A stretch of DNA of 64,000 bases from a bacterium (lineage in GTDB: Bacteria > Zhuqueibacterota > QNDG01 > JAFGCO01): assembly GCA_016930535.1 (NCBI GenBank), contig JAFGGN010000046.1:124001-188000 (forward strand), in the 5' to 3' direction. The position numbers were made by a program, and so were the translations under genes. The stretch's first letter is position 1. Each line of letters starts with the position of its first letter. The notes below the pieces were generated by a model that saw nothing but the letters and a program-made list of their open reading frames with translations, had not been told where the DNA came from and did no database searches. Shown here piece after piece: positions 27,296 to 36,629 of the stretch.

Positions 27296-27324
27296 TTGAT
27301 TTTTACACGAATTATGGTTAAACT
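27296..27324 (+). promoter_or_regulatory. Possible promoter of bioY operon
   Basis: TTGATT (27296-27301) and TAAACT (27319-27324) are 17 bases apart. The ATG of bioY begins six bases after the -10, so the mRNA would be nearly leaderless. bioY has no Shine-Dalgarno, which fits. Confidence 0.45.
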
Positions 27325-27329
27325 ATGCC

Positions 27330-27887
27330 ATGCAAAAAAGCAGCAGACAGTTGATCCTGATCGCACTCATGACCGGCCTGACCTGTACGGGCGGTTTCCT
27401 TCGCATTCCGTTTTTTCCGGTTCCCATCACACTGCAGACCCTGTTTGTCTACATGTCCGGATTGCTGCTCGAGCCCCGTCAGGCGCTGATCAGCCAGTCG
27501 CTTTACCTCATCCTCGGCCTGGCCGGTTTGCCTGTATTCGCCACCGGAGGCGGTCCCGCTTACGTATTGTCTCCGACTTTCGGATACCTTCTGGGATTTC
27601 CCGTGGCTGCCTGGGCATCCGCCATGATGGTCAAATACCGTTTTGCCGGACCCACAGGATTCAAGTCCGTATTTTCGAGCCTTGGTCTGGGCATGAGCAT
27701 TATCCTGGGCATGGGCGCTGCCGGCCTGATCGTTTACACACGATTCGTGGCCGGAAAACCGGTCGAGCCGCTTCACCTTTTCCGTGCAGGCGTGCTCTTC
27801 ATGCTGCCGGGAGAAATTTGTAAAATCATTCTGGCCAGTCAAATCGTCCGGCGGCTGACACCGGCAATCAACCGGTCCGCATCATGA
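27330..27887 (+). CDS. bioY: BioY biotin transporter (ECF S component)
   Basis: 185 residues, about six membrane helices. BioY signatures: FFPVPITLQTLFVYMSGLLLEPRQ, LYLILGLAGLPVFATGGGPAYVLSPTFGYLLGFP. Imports biotin with an ECF energiser encoded elsewhere. Its stop overlaps the next start (ATGA). Confidence 0.95.
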   Translation: MQKSSRQLILIALMTGLTCTGGFLRIPFFPVPITLQTLFVYMSGLLLEPRQALISQSLYLILGLAGLPVFATGGGPAYVLSPTFGYLLGFPVAAWASAMMVKYRFAGPTGFKSVFSSLGLGMSIILGMGAAGLIVYTRFVAGKPVEPLHLFRAGVLFMLPGEICKIILASQIVRRLTPAINRSAS

Positions 27888-29026
27888 AACAGGTTCCCTG
27901 CATATCCGTCGTGCTCGTCATGACAATGACAACCGGTTCTATTCAGGCACAGAACGCCCTTGAAAAAACGCGCCAGGAAATCCGGCGCCTGGAAAAGGAG
28001 ATCCGGGAAAAACAGAGCCATGAGCAGAGCCTCATGGAACAAATCGAGGATATCAACCGTGAAATCGGCCTGAGAAAAAAGCTCATGAAAAACCTGGCCT
28101 CCGAAAAAGCCGGCAAGGAAAAAGACATACGCGGCACACAAACCCGGCTCGGGAATGCGCAGAAACAGGAAAATGCGCTCAGGGACCTGATCGCGCGCCG
28201 GTTCGTATCCATGTACAAGCACGGACGAAAATCCGACTGGGAAATGCTGTTTACACTGTCTTCCGTGAATCAGGTGCTGATCTGGGTGCGGTATCAGAAA
28301 CTGATTGTGGCCAATGACCGCCGCAATCTCCGGCTTCTTAAAGAAAAACAACAGCAGATCGCCATGGAAGCGTCCCGGCTTCATCAGGAAATAGAGGCGA
28401 AAGAATCCCTCATCCGCTCAACCGAACGGGAGGCGGACATTCTGGAAGAACGCTCCGGTTCACAGCACGTGCTTCTGAACAGGGTCCGTCAGGACGCGGG
28501 AGCCCTGAGACAGCAGCTGGAGGACCGCAGAAAGGCATACAGCGAAATTCAGCGGCGCATTCAGCAGGAACAGGCGCAGGTGAAACCCCGGGCGCCCGGA
28601 CGGAAAGTGACGGGTGACGGCAGGCAGTTCAGCACCCTGAAAGGAAAAATGAAATGGCCGGTTGCGGGAAAAGTCGTGTCCCGGCACGGCATTCAGTACA
28701 ATACCGTTTTGAAGACCGAGACGGACAATCTTGGTATTGACATCGAAACGACACCAAGCGCGGCAATCAGTCCGCCCTGCCTTGGCATTGTCCGGTATGT
28801 CTGGTGGCAGCGGGGCATGGGAAATCTTGTCATGGTGGATCATGGCAACAATTATTACACCGTATACGGATATCTCGATATGGTTCTCGTGGATACCGGT
28901 GCGGAAGTGGATTCCGAAACCATTATCGGACACGTCGGGGACACCGGCAGTCTGTACGGCGCCACGCTGCATTTTGAAATATGGCGCGGCGAAAGCAATC
29001 AGAATCCTGAAATATGGCTGAGATAG
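27884..29026 (+). CDS. EnvC-like M23-fold protein, probably a non-catalytic amidase activator
   Basis: 380 residues. A signal peptide (to about residue 23) precedes a long coiled coil (QEIRRLEKEIREKQSHEQ onwards) and a C-terminal LytM/M23 domain (KGKMKWPVAGKVVSRHG onwards). The zinc ligands appear to be lost: NLGIDI replaces HxGID (Asn for His), and TLHFEIW has Thr where the first His of HLHFE should be; VYGYL replaces the YAHL His. Thus it resembles EnvC, which activates cell-wall amidases at division. The 3' end overlaps holB by 13 bases. Confidence 0.88.
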   Translation: MKQVPCISVVLVMTMTTGSIQAQNALEKTRQEIRRLEKEIREKQSHEQSLMEQIEDINREIGLRKKLMKNLASEKAGKEKDIRGTQTRLGNAQKQENALRDLIARRFVSMYKHGRKSDWEMLFTLSSVNQVLIWVRYQKLIVANDRRNLRLLKEKQQQIAMEASRLHQEIEAKESLIRSTEREADILEERSGSQHVLLNRVRQDAGALRQQLEDRRKAYSEIQRRIQQEQAQVKPRAPGRKVTGDGRQFSTLKGKMKWPVAGKVVSRHGIQYNTVLKTETDNLGIDIETTPSAAISPPCLGIVRYVWWQRGMGNLVMVDHGNNYYTVYGYLDMVLVDTGAEVDSETIIGHVGDTGSLYGATLHFEIWRGESNQNPEIWLR

Positions 29027-30156
29027 AAAAATTGACCTGTAAAACCGTCATCGGCCAGGAGCGTGTGAAACAAATCATCCGCTCGGCTGTGGATAAAGAA
29101 CGGCTGGCGCACGGATACCTGTTTCATGGTCCTCCGGGCGTTGGCAAGGATCTGATGGCCATCCGGATCGCCATGGAACTCAACTGTGCCGAAAAAGTGC
29201 CTGAAGGCTGCGGACAGTGCGGGTCATGCCAGCAGATTCAGCGGCTTGAACACCCTTCGTTCAGATTCGTATTCCCTGTGCCGTCCCGTCCAAAATCCAT
29301 GAAACCTGAAAAATACAATGCCTTTATCCGGGAAAAACTGCTGGAAAGAATTGAAAATCCATACACGGGCATTTCCTTCACGCCGGAAATAAGTGCGCTT
29401 CCGGCCATCGGCATCGAGCAGATACGCGCCCTGAAGCAGGAGGTTATACTCAGACAGCAGGGAAGCCGGTACCGTGTGTTCATCGTGTCCCATGCGGATC
29501 AGATGACCGTGCAGGCATCGAACAGTCTTTTAAAACTGCTTGAAGAACCGCCTGCCGGCACGCTGCTCATACTCACGACATCTGTCCCGAACCGGCTTCT
29601 TCCGACCATCGCCTCGCGCTGTCAGCATATCCGCTTCGACTCGCTTTCCACGTCGGATATCGAAAACGCCCTGAACCGGTTCTGGAATCACGATGAGGAC
29701 AATGCCCGGTTTTTCGCACGTATGTCAAGCGGAAGCCTCGAGCAGGCGCTTGCACTGTCCGATGCCCATTTTGAAAAATGCAGATCCGCTGCGTGGACAT
29801 TTCTCGAAAACTCCCTGCACAGCAATCATCTGTCCAGGCTCGACATCTGCGATACGCTCATTCAGGATCTGGACAAAACAGGAATTCAATCGATGTTGAA
29901 TCTTCTGGCCGTCACGCTGCGTGATCTCTACTGCATTCAAATCGGCATTCCGGAAAAAATTATCAATCTGGACCGCGAAAAGGTCATGACCTCCTTTCTC
30001 GATCAGTACGGCGACATGGATTTGAATGAGGCAATTGCATGCGTGGAGCACGCTATTGCTTCTCTTAAAAAAAATGTGTACCTTAATCTTATTGTACATG
30101 TGCTCAGTCAGAATCTCTACGATCTGGGCCGAAAACGACTGAACGTGAATCATTAG
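29014..30156 (+). CDS. holB: DNA polymerase III delta-prime subunit
   Basis: 380 residues, AAA+ clamp-loader type. Walker A: HGPPGVGKD; zinc cysteines CGQCGSCQQ; the region SNSLLKLLEEPPAGTLLILTT, and IASRCQHIRFD (sensor-like). Walker A with zinc finger and a short C-terminal part of about 170 residues supports delta-prime rather than tau. Overlaps the EnvC-like gene. 11 bases precede ricT. Confidence 0.93.
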   Translation: MAEIEKLTCKTVIGQERVKQIIRSAVDKERLAHGYLFHGPPGVGKDLMAIRIAMELNCAEKVPEGCGQCGSCQQIQRLEHPSFRFVFPVPSRPKSMKPEKYNAFIREKLLERIENPYTGISFTPEISALPAIGIEQIRALKQEVILRQQGSRYRVFIVSHADQMTVQASNSLLKLLEEPPAGTLLILTTSVPNRLLPTIASRCQHIRFDSLSTSDIENALNRFWNHDEDNARFFARMSSGSLEQALALSDAHFEKCRSAAWTFLENSLHSNHLSRLDICDTLIQDLDKTGIQSMLNLLAVTLRDLYCIQIGIPEKIINLDREKVMTSFLDQYGDMDLNEAIACVEHAIASLKKNVYLNLIVHVLSQNLYDLGRKRLNVNH

Positions 30157-30167
30157 GAATTTGATAT

Positions 30168-31067
30168 ATGGCTAAAGTGCTGGAAGTTCAGTTCAAGGGA
30201 GGCAGAAAGGCGTTTTACAGCAATGCCCAGGAATTCCCTTTTATTGTGGGCGATCTGGTCATCGTGCAGGCGGACAAGGGTGAGGATCTGGGACGCGTGG
30301 TCAACATGGGAAAACTGGTGGATCAGCGGGCGGGAGACAGTGAATACCCGGAGATCCTTCGCAAACCCAGTCCTGAGGACCGTGAAAAATGGAAAGAAAA
30401 CCAGCACATGGAACGTGACGCCTTCGATGACTGCAGAAAACGCATCGAGGAACACGGGCTCATTATGAAACTGGTGGATGTCGAATATCAGTTCGACAGA
30501 AACAAGATCACGTTCTATTTCACATCGGAAAAACGGGTCGACTTCCGGGCGCTGGTGCGTGACCTGGCGGCGAAATACCGCACGCGGATCGAGCTGCGCC
30601 AGATCGGGGTTCGTGATGAAGCCAAACGCATCGGAGGGCTGGGTGTATGCGGCCGCAGCCTGTGCTGTACGACTTTCCTCAGAGAATTCGAACCTGTGGT
30701 CACTCAGTTTGCCAAGGATCAGAATCTTTCACTCAATCCCACCAAACTTTCAGGCGCGTGCGGACGGCTGATGTGCTGCCTGCTCTATGAACGGAACTTC
30801 TATAATGAAGTGCTGGAAAAATTCCCTGAAGTCGGAAGCCAGATCAAGACGTCCAAGGGCACGGCTACACTGAAAAAAGTGGATGTGTTCGAGGAACAGG
30901 CCGTGATTCAATACGCCAGCGAGCAGGAAGAAAACATCAGCCTGGAAGAACTGAAACGGCTGCTTGAAAGTCACAAGGGAAAAAAGAAGAAGAAACCCCA
31001 TAAAAAGCATAAAAAAGACAAAAAGGACAAGACGGATCAAAAGGACAAGCCCGTTGAAAACGTTTAA
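30168..31067 (+). CDS. ricT: RicT/PSP1 domain protein (YaaT-like)
   Basis: 299 residues. PSP1 core: FIVGDLVIVQADKGEDLGRVV and the cysteine clusters GVCGRSLCCTTFLREFEPV and SGACGRLMCCLLYE, followed by a lysine-rich tail. In Bacillus the RicAFT complex with iron-sulfur clusters supports mRNA maturation; here the role is inferred. It is next to holB, as is frequent. The 3' end overlaps metG by 14 bases. Confidence 0.92.
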   Translation: MAKVLEVQFKGGRKAFYSNAQEFPFIVGDLVIVQADKGEDLGRVVNMGKLVDQRAGDSEYPEILRKPSPEDREKWKENQHMERDAFDDCRKRIEEHGLIMKLVDVEYQFDRNKITFYFTSEKRVDFRALVRDLAAKYRTRIELRQIGVRDEAKRIGGLGVCGRSLCCTTFLREFEPVVTQFAKDQNLSLNPTKLSGACGRLMCCLLYERNFYNEVLEKFPEVGSQIKTSKGTATLKKVDVFEEQAVIQYASEQEENISLEELKRLLESHKGKKKKKPHKKHKKDKKDKTDQKDKPVENV

Positions 31068-33081
31068 ACGCATTCTGGTGACAAGCGCGCTGCCCTATGC
31101 GAACGGCCCCCTGCATCTCGGACATATTGCCGGGGCTTATCTGCCTGCGGATATCTATGTGCGGTATCAGCGGCTGAAAGGACGCGATGTCGTTTATATC
31201 TGCGGCTCGGACGAGCACGGTGTCCCGATTACCGTGACAGCGGATATCGAGAAAATATCTCCACAGGATGTGGTGGATCGTTATCACGCCATGAACAAAA
31301 GGGATTTCGAGTCCCTGGGCATCAGTTTTGATAACTACTCGAGGACCTCATTGCCCGTACATCATGAAACCGCGCAGTCGTTTTTCACCGTACTGTACAA
31401 TCAGGGCGACCTGACGGTCCGCACGGAACGGCAGTTCTACAGCGAAGCGTCGCAGCGTTATCTGCCGGACCGGTATGTGGAGGGCATCTGCCCCCATTGC
31501 CGATATGACAAGGCACGGGGCGATCAATGCGATAAATGCGGCAAATGGCTGGAACCCCAGCAGCTCGTCGATCCAAAATCCAAAATCGACGGATCCACAC
31601 CCGTTCTGAAGGAAACCCGGCACTGGTATCTTCCCATGGGCAGATTCGCAGACACCTGGAAAGCCTGGTTCGACAGCAATAAATGGAAGGAAAACGTACG
31701 CAATTACTGCATGGGCTGGTATAACGAAGGTCTTGGCGAAAGACCCATCACGCGCGATCTTCACTGGGGTGTTCCCGTGCCGCTCGAGGAGGCCGAAGGC
31801 AAGGTGCTCTATGTCTGGTTCGATGCACCGATCGGGTATATCAGTTCCACAAAAGAATGGGCGGAGAATACGGGCAGTCCGGACCGGTGGAAAACATACT
31901 GGTGCGATGTAAACACCAAACTGGTGCATTTTATCGGCAAGGACAATATCGTTTTTCACGCCATTCTATTTCCGATGATGCTGATGCGCATGGGCAACTA
32001 TGTGCTGCCCGATGCCATACCGGCCAATGAGTACCTGACCATAGAGGGCAGGAAAATCTCGACAAGCCAGAATTATGCCATCTGGCTGAAAGATTATCTG
32101 AAGGTTTTCCCGCCGGACCCGCTGCGGTATACACTGGCGGCCAATGCACCCGAAGGCAAGGACACGGATTTTTCATGGAAACAGTTTCAGAGCCGCAACA
32201 ACGATGAGCTGGCGGATATTCTGGGCAACTTCGTCAACAGAACCCTGACCTTTGTCGAACGGTATTATAAAAACCAGGTTCCATCGCGTGGCACTCCGGA
32301 CGCAATGGACAGGGACCTGCTTAAAACCATCGGAACCGCTCCGGAACAAATCGGCGGCCAGCTCGAAAATTTCGAAGTGCGCAATGCCGTTAAAACCTTT
32401 ATGGATATCTGCCGGGCGGCGAATAAATACTTCAACGACAAAGCGCCCTGGGAAACCCGCAAATCCGATCCGGAAGCCTGCGCCACCACACTCAATATCT
32501 GCCTGCACGTGGTCAACGTGCTCTCCATGGTCATGGCCCCCGTACTGCCTTTCGCTGCAAAAAAACTGAGGGATATGCTGAATACGGACAGGGCCCTGTG
32601 GGACGACATCGTCGCGCAGGAGCTGCCCGCAGGTCATCTTCTGGGCAAATCGCAAATTCTGTTCGAAAAGATAGAAGACAATATCATCGACCGGCAAATC
32701 GAAGCGCTCAATGCCATGGCCGGCAGCCAGGAAGAATCCGCGGAATCCGAAAAACCGGCTGAAATCGACTTCGACTATTTCCGTCAGGTCCAACTGAAGA
32801 CAGCCGTGGTTCTCGAGGCAGAGAAGGTCAAGGGCGCGGACAAGCTTCTGAAACTCCAGATCGGCCTGGGTGCGGAAAAACGGCAGATCGTGGCCGGTGT
32901 GGCCCAGCATTATACACCTGAAGAAATGATCGGAAAAACCATCGTCATTGTGGCCAATTTAAAACCGGCAAAAATACGCGGTATCGAATCGAACGGCATG
33001 CTTTTGGCCGTACGCACCGAATCCGGTCTAAGACTGGTCACTGCGGACGGGGATGTATCCCCGGGGCTGAGCATCAGCTGA
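31054..33081 (+). CDS. metG: Methionyl-tRNA synthetase
   Basis: About 675 residues. HLGH at 21-24 (HIGH variant) and KISTS (KMSKS variant) in GRKISTSQN; zinc knuckle CPHCRYDKARGDQCDKCG. The C-terminal tRNA-binding (EMAP-like) domain begins near EIDFDYFRQVQLKTAVV. I use a TTG at 31054 because MKTFKRILVTSALPYANGP is the normal start; a frame to 30964 runs through ricT's Lys-rich tail. AAAGGA lies about nine bases upstream of the TTG. Confidence 0.96.
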   Translation: MKTFKRILVTSALPYANGPLHLGHIAGAYLPADIYVRYQRLKGRDVVYICGSDEHGVPITVTADIEKISPQDVVDRYHAMNKRDFESLGISFDNYSRTSLPVHHETAQSFFTVLYNQGDLTVRTERQFYSEASQRYLPDRYVEGICPHCRYDKARGDQCDKCGKWLEPQQLVDPKSKIDGSTPVLKETRHWYLPMGRFADTWKAWFDSNKWKENVRNYCMGWYNEGLGERPITRDLHWGVPVPLEEAEGKVLYVWFDAPIGYISSTKEWAENTGSPDRWKTYWCDVNTKLVHFIGKDNIVFHAILFPMMLMRMGNYVLPDAIPANEYLTIEGRKISTSQNYAIWLKDYLKVFPPDPLRYTLAANAPEGKDTDFSWKQFQSRNNDELADILGNFVNRTLTFVERYYKNQVPSRGTPDAMDRDLLKTIGTAPEQIGGQLENFEVRNAVKTFMDICRAANKYFNDKAPWETRKSDPEACATTLNICLHVVNVLSMVMAPVLPFAAKKLRDMLNTDRALWDDIVAQELPAGHLLGKSQILFEKIEDNIIDRQIEALNAMAGSQEESAESEKPAEIDFDYFRQVQLKTAVVLEAEKVKGADKLLKLQIGLGAEKRQIVAGVAQHYTPEEMIGKTIVIVANLKPAKIRGIESNGMLLAVRTESGLRLVTADGDVSPGLSIS

Positions 33082-33109
33082 ACCGGTCCGTGCCGCTCTC
33101 TCCCTGATC

Positions 33110-33877
33110 ATGATGATCGATACACATATTCACCTCGATGCAGAAGCTTTCGGACAGGATCTGGATGCCGTGGTCGGACGCGCCCTGGAAGCGGGTGTCG
33201 GCCGAATGATCACGATCGGCACGGACGTGAACAGCAGCCGGAAAGCCGTGGAAATCGCCGAAAATTTTGAGTGCGTTTTCGCATCTGTCGGCATTCACCC
33301 GCATGATGCCGCGAAAGCGGGCTCCGGTGATCTCGGAGAGATCCGGATTCTGACGGATCATCCCAAAGTCGTGGGTATGGGTGAAATCGGTCTGGATTAT
33401 TATTATGATTTTTCGCCCCGCGAGACGCAGCAATCCCTGTTCGTGGCCCAGCTTCAAATGGCCGCAAGACTGAATCTCCCCGTGGTCGTTCATGTGCGTG
33501 AGGCCATGACGGATGCCATGAAATGTATCTCGGATGCGGGCGAAGGCCCGTGGACGGGCGTTTTTCACTGTTTCGGCGGATCTGCAGAAGACGTACCTGC
33601 TGTGCTCGAGGCCGGTTTCCACATTTCATTCACGGGCGTGATCACGTTTAAAAATTTCAGCCGCACGGACGCGGTCAGGGCCGTACCCCTGAACCGTCTC
33701 CTTCTTGAAACCGATGCGCCCTTTATGACCCCGGTACCCCATCGGGGCAAACGGAACGAGCCCCTGTACCTTAGACATACCGCGGAGCGGCTGGCTGAAA
33801 TTCACGCGGTTTCAACGGACCTGCTTGCGGAAACCACGACAAAAAACGCCCTGGCCCTGTTTTTTCCGGACCACTGA
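33110..33877 (+). CDS. tatD: TatD family deoxyribonuclease
   Basis: 255 residues. Metal-binding motifs THIHLD, MGEIGLDYYYD, VVHVREA, VFHCFGGSAEDV and LETDAPFM match the TatD family of metal-dependent hydrolases. It is placed between metG and rsmA, a common order in many bacteria. It is followed by rsmA after one base. Confidence 0.95.
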   Translation: MMIDTHIHLDAEAFGQDLDAVVGRALEAGVGRMITIGTDVNSSRKAVEIAENFECVFASVGIHPHDAAKAGSGDLGEIRILTDHPKVVGMGEIGLDYYYDFSPRETQQSLFVAQLQMAARLNLPVVVHVREAMTDAMKCISDAGEGPWTGVFHCFGGSAEDVPAVLEAGFHISFTGVITFKNFSRTDAVRAVPLNRLLLETDAPFMTPVPHRGKRNEPLYLRHTAERLAEIHAVSTDLLAETTTKNALALFFPDH

Positions 33878-33878
33878 C

Positions 33879-34673
33879 ATGAAACCGAATATCCGGCCCC
33901 TGAAAAGATTCAGCCAGAATTTTCTGACCGATCCCAATATCAGCCGTAAAATCGTTGCCGGCATGCAGATCGAGCCGGACACGTTTATCGTTGAAATCGG
34001 GCCCGGCGAGGGCGTGCTGACCCGGCTCCTGCTCGAAAGCGCGGCTGCAACGGTCACTGCGGTCGAAGTGGACGACCGGCTGATCCCGCAGCTCCGTATC
34101 CTTTCGGCGGATACGGCCCGCTATCAATTGATACATCAGGATTTTCTGAGAACGGATTTCCGAAGTATCTGTCAGGAAAACCGGAAAGTGCGCTGCGTGG
34201 GAAATCTGCCCTACAGCATTACATCCCCCATTTTGTTCAGATGCCTGAATCACAGGGAACATATCGAGGATCTGACGGTCATGGTGCAGAAAGAGGTGGG
34301 TGAGCGCCTGTGTGCATCGCCGGGTTCTAAAATTTATGGGATTCCCTCCGTGCTTTTTCAGGCGGTCAGCCGGATACGCATGCTGTTCACGGTTGCTCCG
34401 GCTGCTTTCCGTCCCGTGCCCAAAGTGGATTCCGCGGTTCTGAACATCCGTTTCGTGCATCCTGCCCCGGTTCAGATCAGGAACTGGCCCCTGTTCGAAA
34501 GCCTGGTAAAAACCGCATTCAACCATCGCCGCAAGATGCTGCGCAACACACTGAAAAAATGGCTGCCGCTTATCGACCTGGATACATGGGATCTCACCCG
34601 GCGGCCCGAGAACCTCGACGTGGCCGAATGGGCGGCCCTGGCAAACGGGATCGATTCGGCCGCCCCCTCCTGA
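33879..34673 (+). CDS. rsmA: 16S rRNA dimethyladenosine transferase RsmA (KsgA)
   Basis: 264 residues. KRFSQNFLTDPNI opening, SAM motif VEIGPGEGVLTRLLLE, and the catalytic NLPYSITSPILF. It dimethylates two adjacent adenosines near the 3' end of 16S rRNA. The start is the ATG at 33879 (MKPNIRPLKRFSQNF). The longer in-frame opening overlaps tatD heavily and is rejected. Confidence 0.95.
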   Translation: MKPNIRPLKRFSQNFLTDPNISRKIVAGMQIEPDTFIVEIGPGEGVLTRLLLESAAATVTAVEVDDRLIPQLRILSADTARYQLIHQDFLRTDFRSICQENRKVRCVGNLPYSITSPILFRCLNHREHIEDLTVMVQKEVGERLCASPGSKIYGIPSVLFQAVSRIRMLFTVAPAAFRPVPKVDSAVLNIRFVHPAPVQIRNWPLFESLVKTAFNHRRKMLRNTLKKWLPLIDLDTWDLTRRPENLDVAEWAALANGIDSAAPS

Positions 34674-34703
34674 AAAACCGTCCCGGGCACGGCTTACGGA
34701 CAT

Positions 34704-36026
34704 TTATTCCGGAATCTGTGCCGGATCCGTCCAGTCTTTCTGAAACAGCACCAGTGAGAAAAATGACCTCGCCTCCGGACCCATCCTGTTTTCCGCTTCT
34801 GCCAGGAAATCTTCCGTGGTGGCATTCAATGTCCCGGCAAATCGCCGGTGCAGCGCATGAAGCGCCTGATCCAGCCGCTCCTCTCCGAAGCGCCGCCTGG
34901 CTTCGATCAGCATCAGTGTCGTTTTTTCGTACCGGTTCACGTACCGGTCATCGCTGTCGCTCCTGGTTTCTGCGATTGAAACCTGCTGCCGGCTTCGGGC
35001 AGCATGTTCCCTGTACTCATCAACCAGCAAATCCGCATATGCCTTCCCGTCGTATTTTTCGGAAAGACGGTACGCGGAATATTCGGCAAGCGCTTCGTTG
35101 ATCCAGTCATACGGTGTGTCCGGATCCGCGATCATCCACCAGAAATGCGCCATCTCATGGGCCGCCCCGTGAAAATCCCCGGCGCGGCCGCTTTCTTGTT
35201 TGAGCAGTTCCATGGCATAGGATTCGGAAACGACGAACAGCGGCATGCGGCTGTATCCCCATCCGCCGCGCGGAGAATACACGAAACGCAGCAGCCCTTT
35301 CAAACGCGGGGCCCCGTAAACCGTCGAAAGCTGCTTCATGCCTTCGGCAAGCCGTTCCATTTTCGCGATCATGGTTTCACGCGGCATGCGGCTGAATGTC
35401 ATTTCAATGCGCAGCCCCGGCGTTTCGCTGTTCTCCTGAACGAAAGCCGGGGACGCGAGCAGCACAAGATCGAAACCGGATTTCAGGGACTTCCATGAAG
35501 TGTTGCAGCGGTTGCCGGTAACCCGGCGGTTTGCCAGCCGTCCGTTGGTGACGGTCATATATTCCTGAGGCAGATCCGCTTCCAGGCTGAATTCAAAGAG
35601 ACGGTTGCCCCTGAACATCGGCATCCAGGCCGAATAAAGCGCCAGTTCGACCAGGTTCGAATCGACCCTGTTCACGCCATTGATGACATGCTTCAAAGCA
35701 CCCCGGTACCGGATCGTCATTTCCTTGCCGGCATGACCGGTCATGACTGCCGTGCCTGCGGAATACGGCATGTATTGTGAACGGTCCCTCCGGAAGGCGA
35801 TTTTTTTACCGTCCGCCAGAATGTCCGTGATTTCAAGATCTCCGTTCAGATAAAAACAGGTGTCCGGCGGATGCACAATACGGACTTCAGCCTCGATATA
35901 TTGATCCCTGGGCTCGATTCTCACTTTCGCATCATACACGGGAGAATCCGTTGCCGGTCCGTGACATCCGGCCAACAGGGCCAATATGAAAATAATCAGC
36001 AATATCCGGTTTATTGGATGGTTCAT
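34704..36026 (-). CDS. Lipoprotein with M1-like zinc peptidase fold
   Basis: 440 residues. A lipobox LLAGC ends the signal peptide at about residue 21. The zinc motif is HEMAH in AAHEMAHFWWMI, with the third ligand Glu in WINEALAEYSAY about 18 residues later, the M1 (gluzincin) pattern. The N-terminal portion is beta-rich. The GxMEN motif for N-terminal substrate binding is not evident, so it may be an unusual member. It is convergent with rsmA. Confidence 0.8.
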   Translation of the reverse strand: MNHPINRILLIIFILALLAGCHGPATDSPVYDAKVRIEPRDQYIEAEVRIVHPPDTCFYLNGDLEITDILADGKKIAFRRDRSQYMPYSAGTAVMTGHAGKEMTIRYRGALKHVINGVNRVDSNLVELALYSAWMPMFRGNRLFEFSLEADLPQEYMTVTNGRLANRRVTGNRCNTSWKSLKSGFDLVLLASPAFVQENSETPGLRIEMTFSRMPRETMIAKMERLAEGMKQLSTVYGAPRLKGLLRFVYSPRGGWGYSRMPLFVVSESYAMELLKQESGRAGDFHGAAHEMAHFWWMIADPDTPYDWINEALAEYSAYRLSEKYDGKAYADLLVDEYREHAARSRQQVSIAETRSDSDDRYVNRYEKTTLMLIEARRRFGEERLDQALHALHRRFAGTLNATTEDFLAEAENRMGPEARSFFSLVLFQKDWTDPAQIPE

Positions 36027-36174
36027 GCGATTCCTCTTTTTTAAATAAAGTATGTCTTGCGAGTATGTCCGGTTATCAATAGGATACTGATTTATCGTAT
36101 CGAAGTTTCAGGAGAGATTCATATCTGTCTGCAGAATCCGGCCTGGCTTCAATACTCGAAATCATTGTCCGGAT

Positions 36175-36555
36175 TTAATCCGTGAGCAGCTCGTATGCAT
36201 AAACCGTGGCGCACGGCTGTTCATTCAGCACGGTATAGGGTTCGCCGAGCCAGACACGGACCGGAACGCCCCTGTTATAAACATCCATAAGAACACTCGC
36301 AAGCGGACTGGTTTGATAGACCTTGATCCAGACGAATCCGCCGGTCGTCCCCGGATTGGCTGTGCCGAAATAATAATTTCTGTGTTCGACGAACAGCTCG
36401 TCTAAAAATGTCTCATATGCAGTCGTGTTTTCAAGGAATCCCGCACCTGCCGTATCCGATTCGAGGGGTGCCTTGTCCCGCTCGCATCCGGCTGTTAAAA
36501 TAATGCCGATGAGCAGACAAATAAGTACAGCCACTGATTTTATTATGGATTGCAT
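36175..36555 (-). CDS. Hypothetical lipoprotein
   Basis: 126 residues. The signal peptide ends in LTAGC, giving a lipid-modified Cys near residue 24. I do not recognise the rest. It has FGTANPGTTGGFVWIKVYQTSPLAS and VRVWLGEPYTV, suggesting a small beta-rich domain. AGGAGG precedes the ATG. It follows the next lipoprotein gene by 75 bases. Confidence 0.65.
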   Translation of the reverse strand: MQSIIKSVAVLICLLIGIILTAGCERDKAPLESDTAGAGFLENTTAYETFLDELFVEHRNYYFGTANPGTTGGFVWIKVYQTSPLASVLMDVYNRGVPVRVWLGEPYTVLNEQPCATVYAYELLTD

Positions 36556-36629
36556 TGCTTTTTCCTCCTGCCTTGAACAAATCCGACAGAGATTAAAAAA
36601 TCCTGAAACTCAATACCAACCGGAATAAA

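Noticed and set aside
30964..31053. Longer metG start inside ricT
   Set aside because: It adds a Lys-rich stretch that is the ricT tail in another frame; the normal MetG start follows.
33825..33878. Longer rsmA start at 33825
   Set aside because: It would overlap tatD by 53 bases and adds residues foreign to RsmA.
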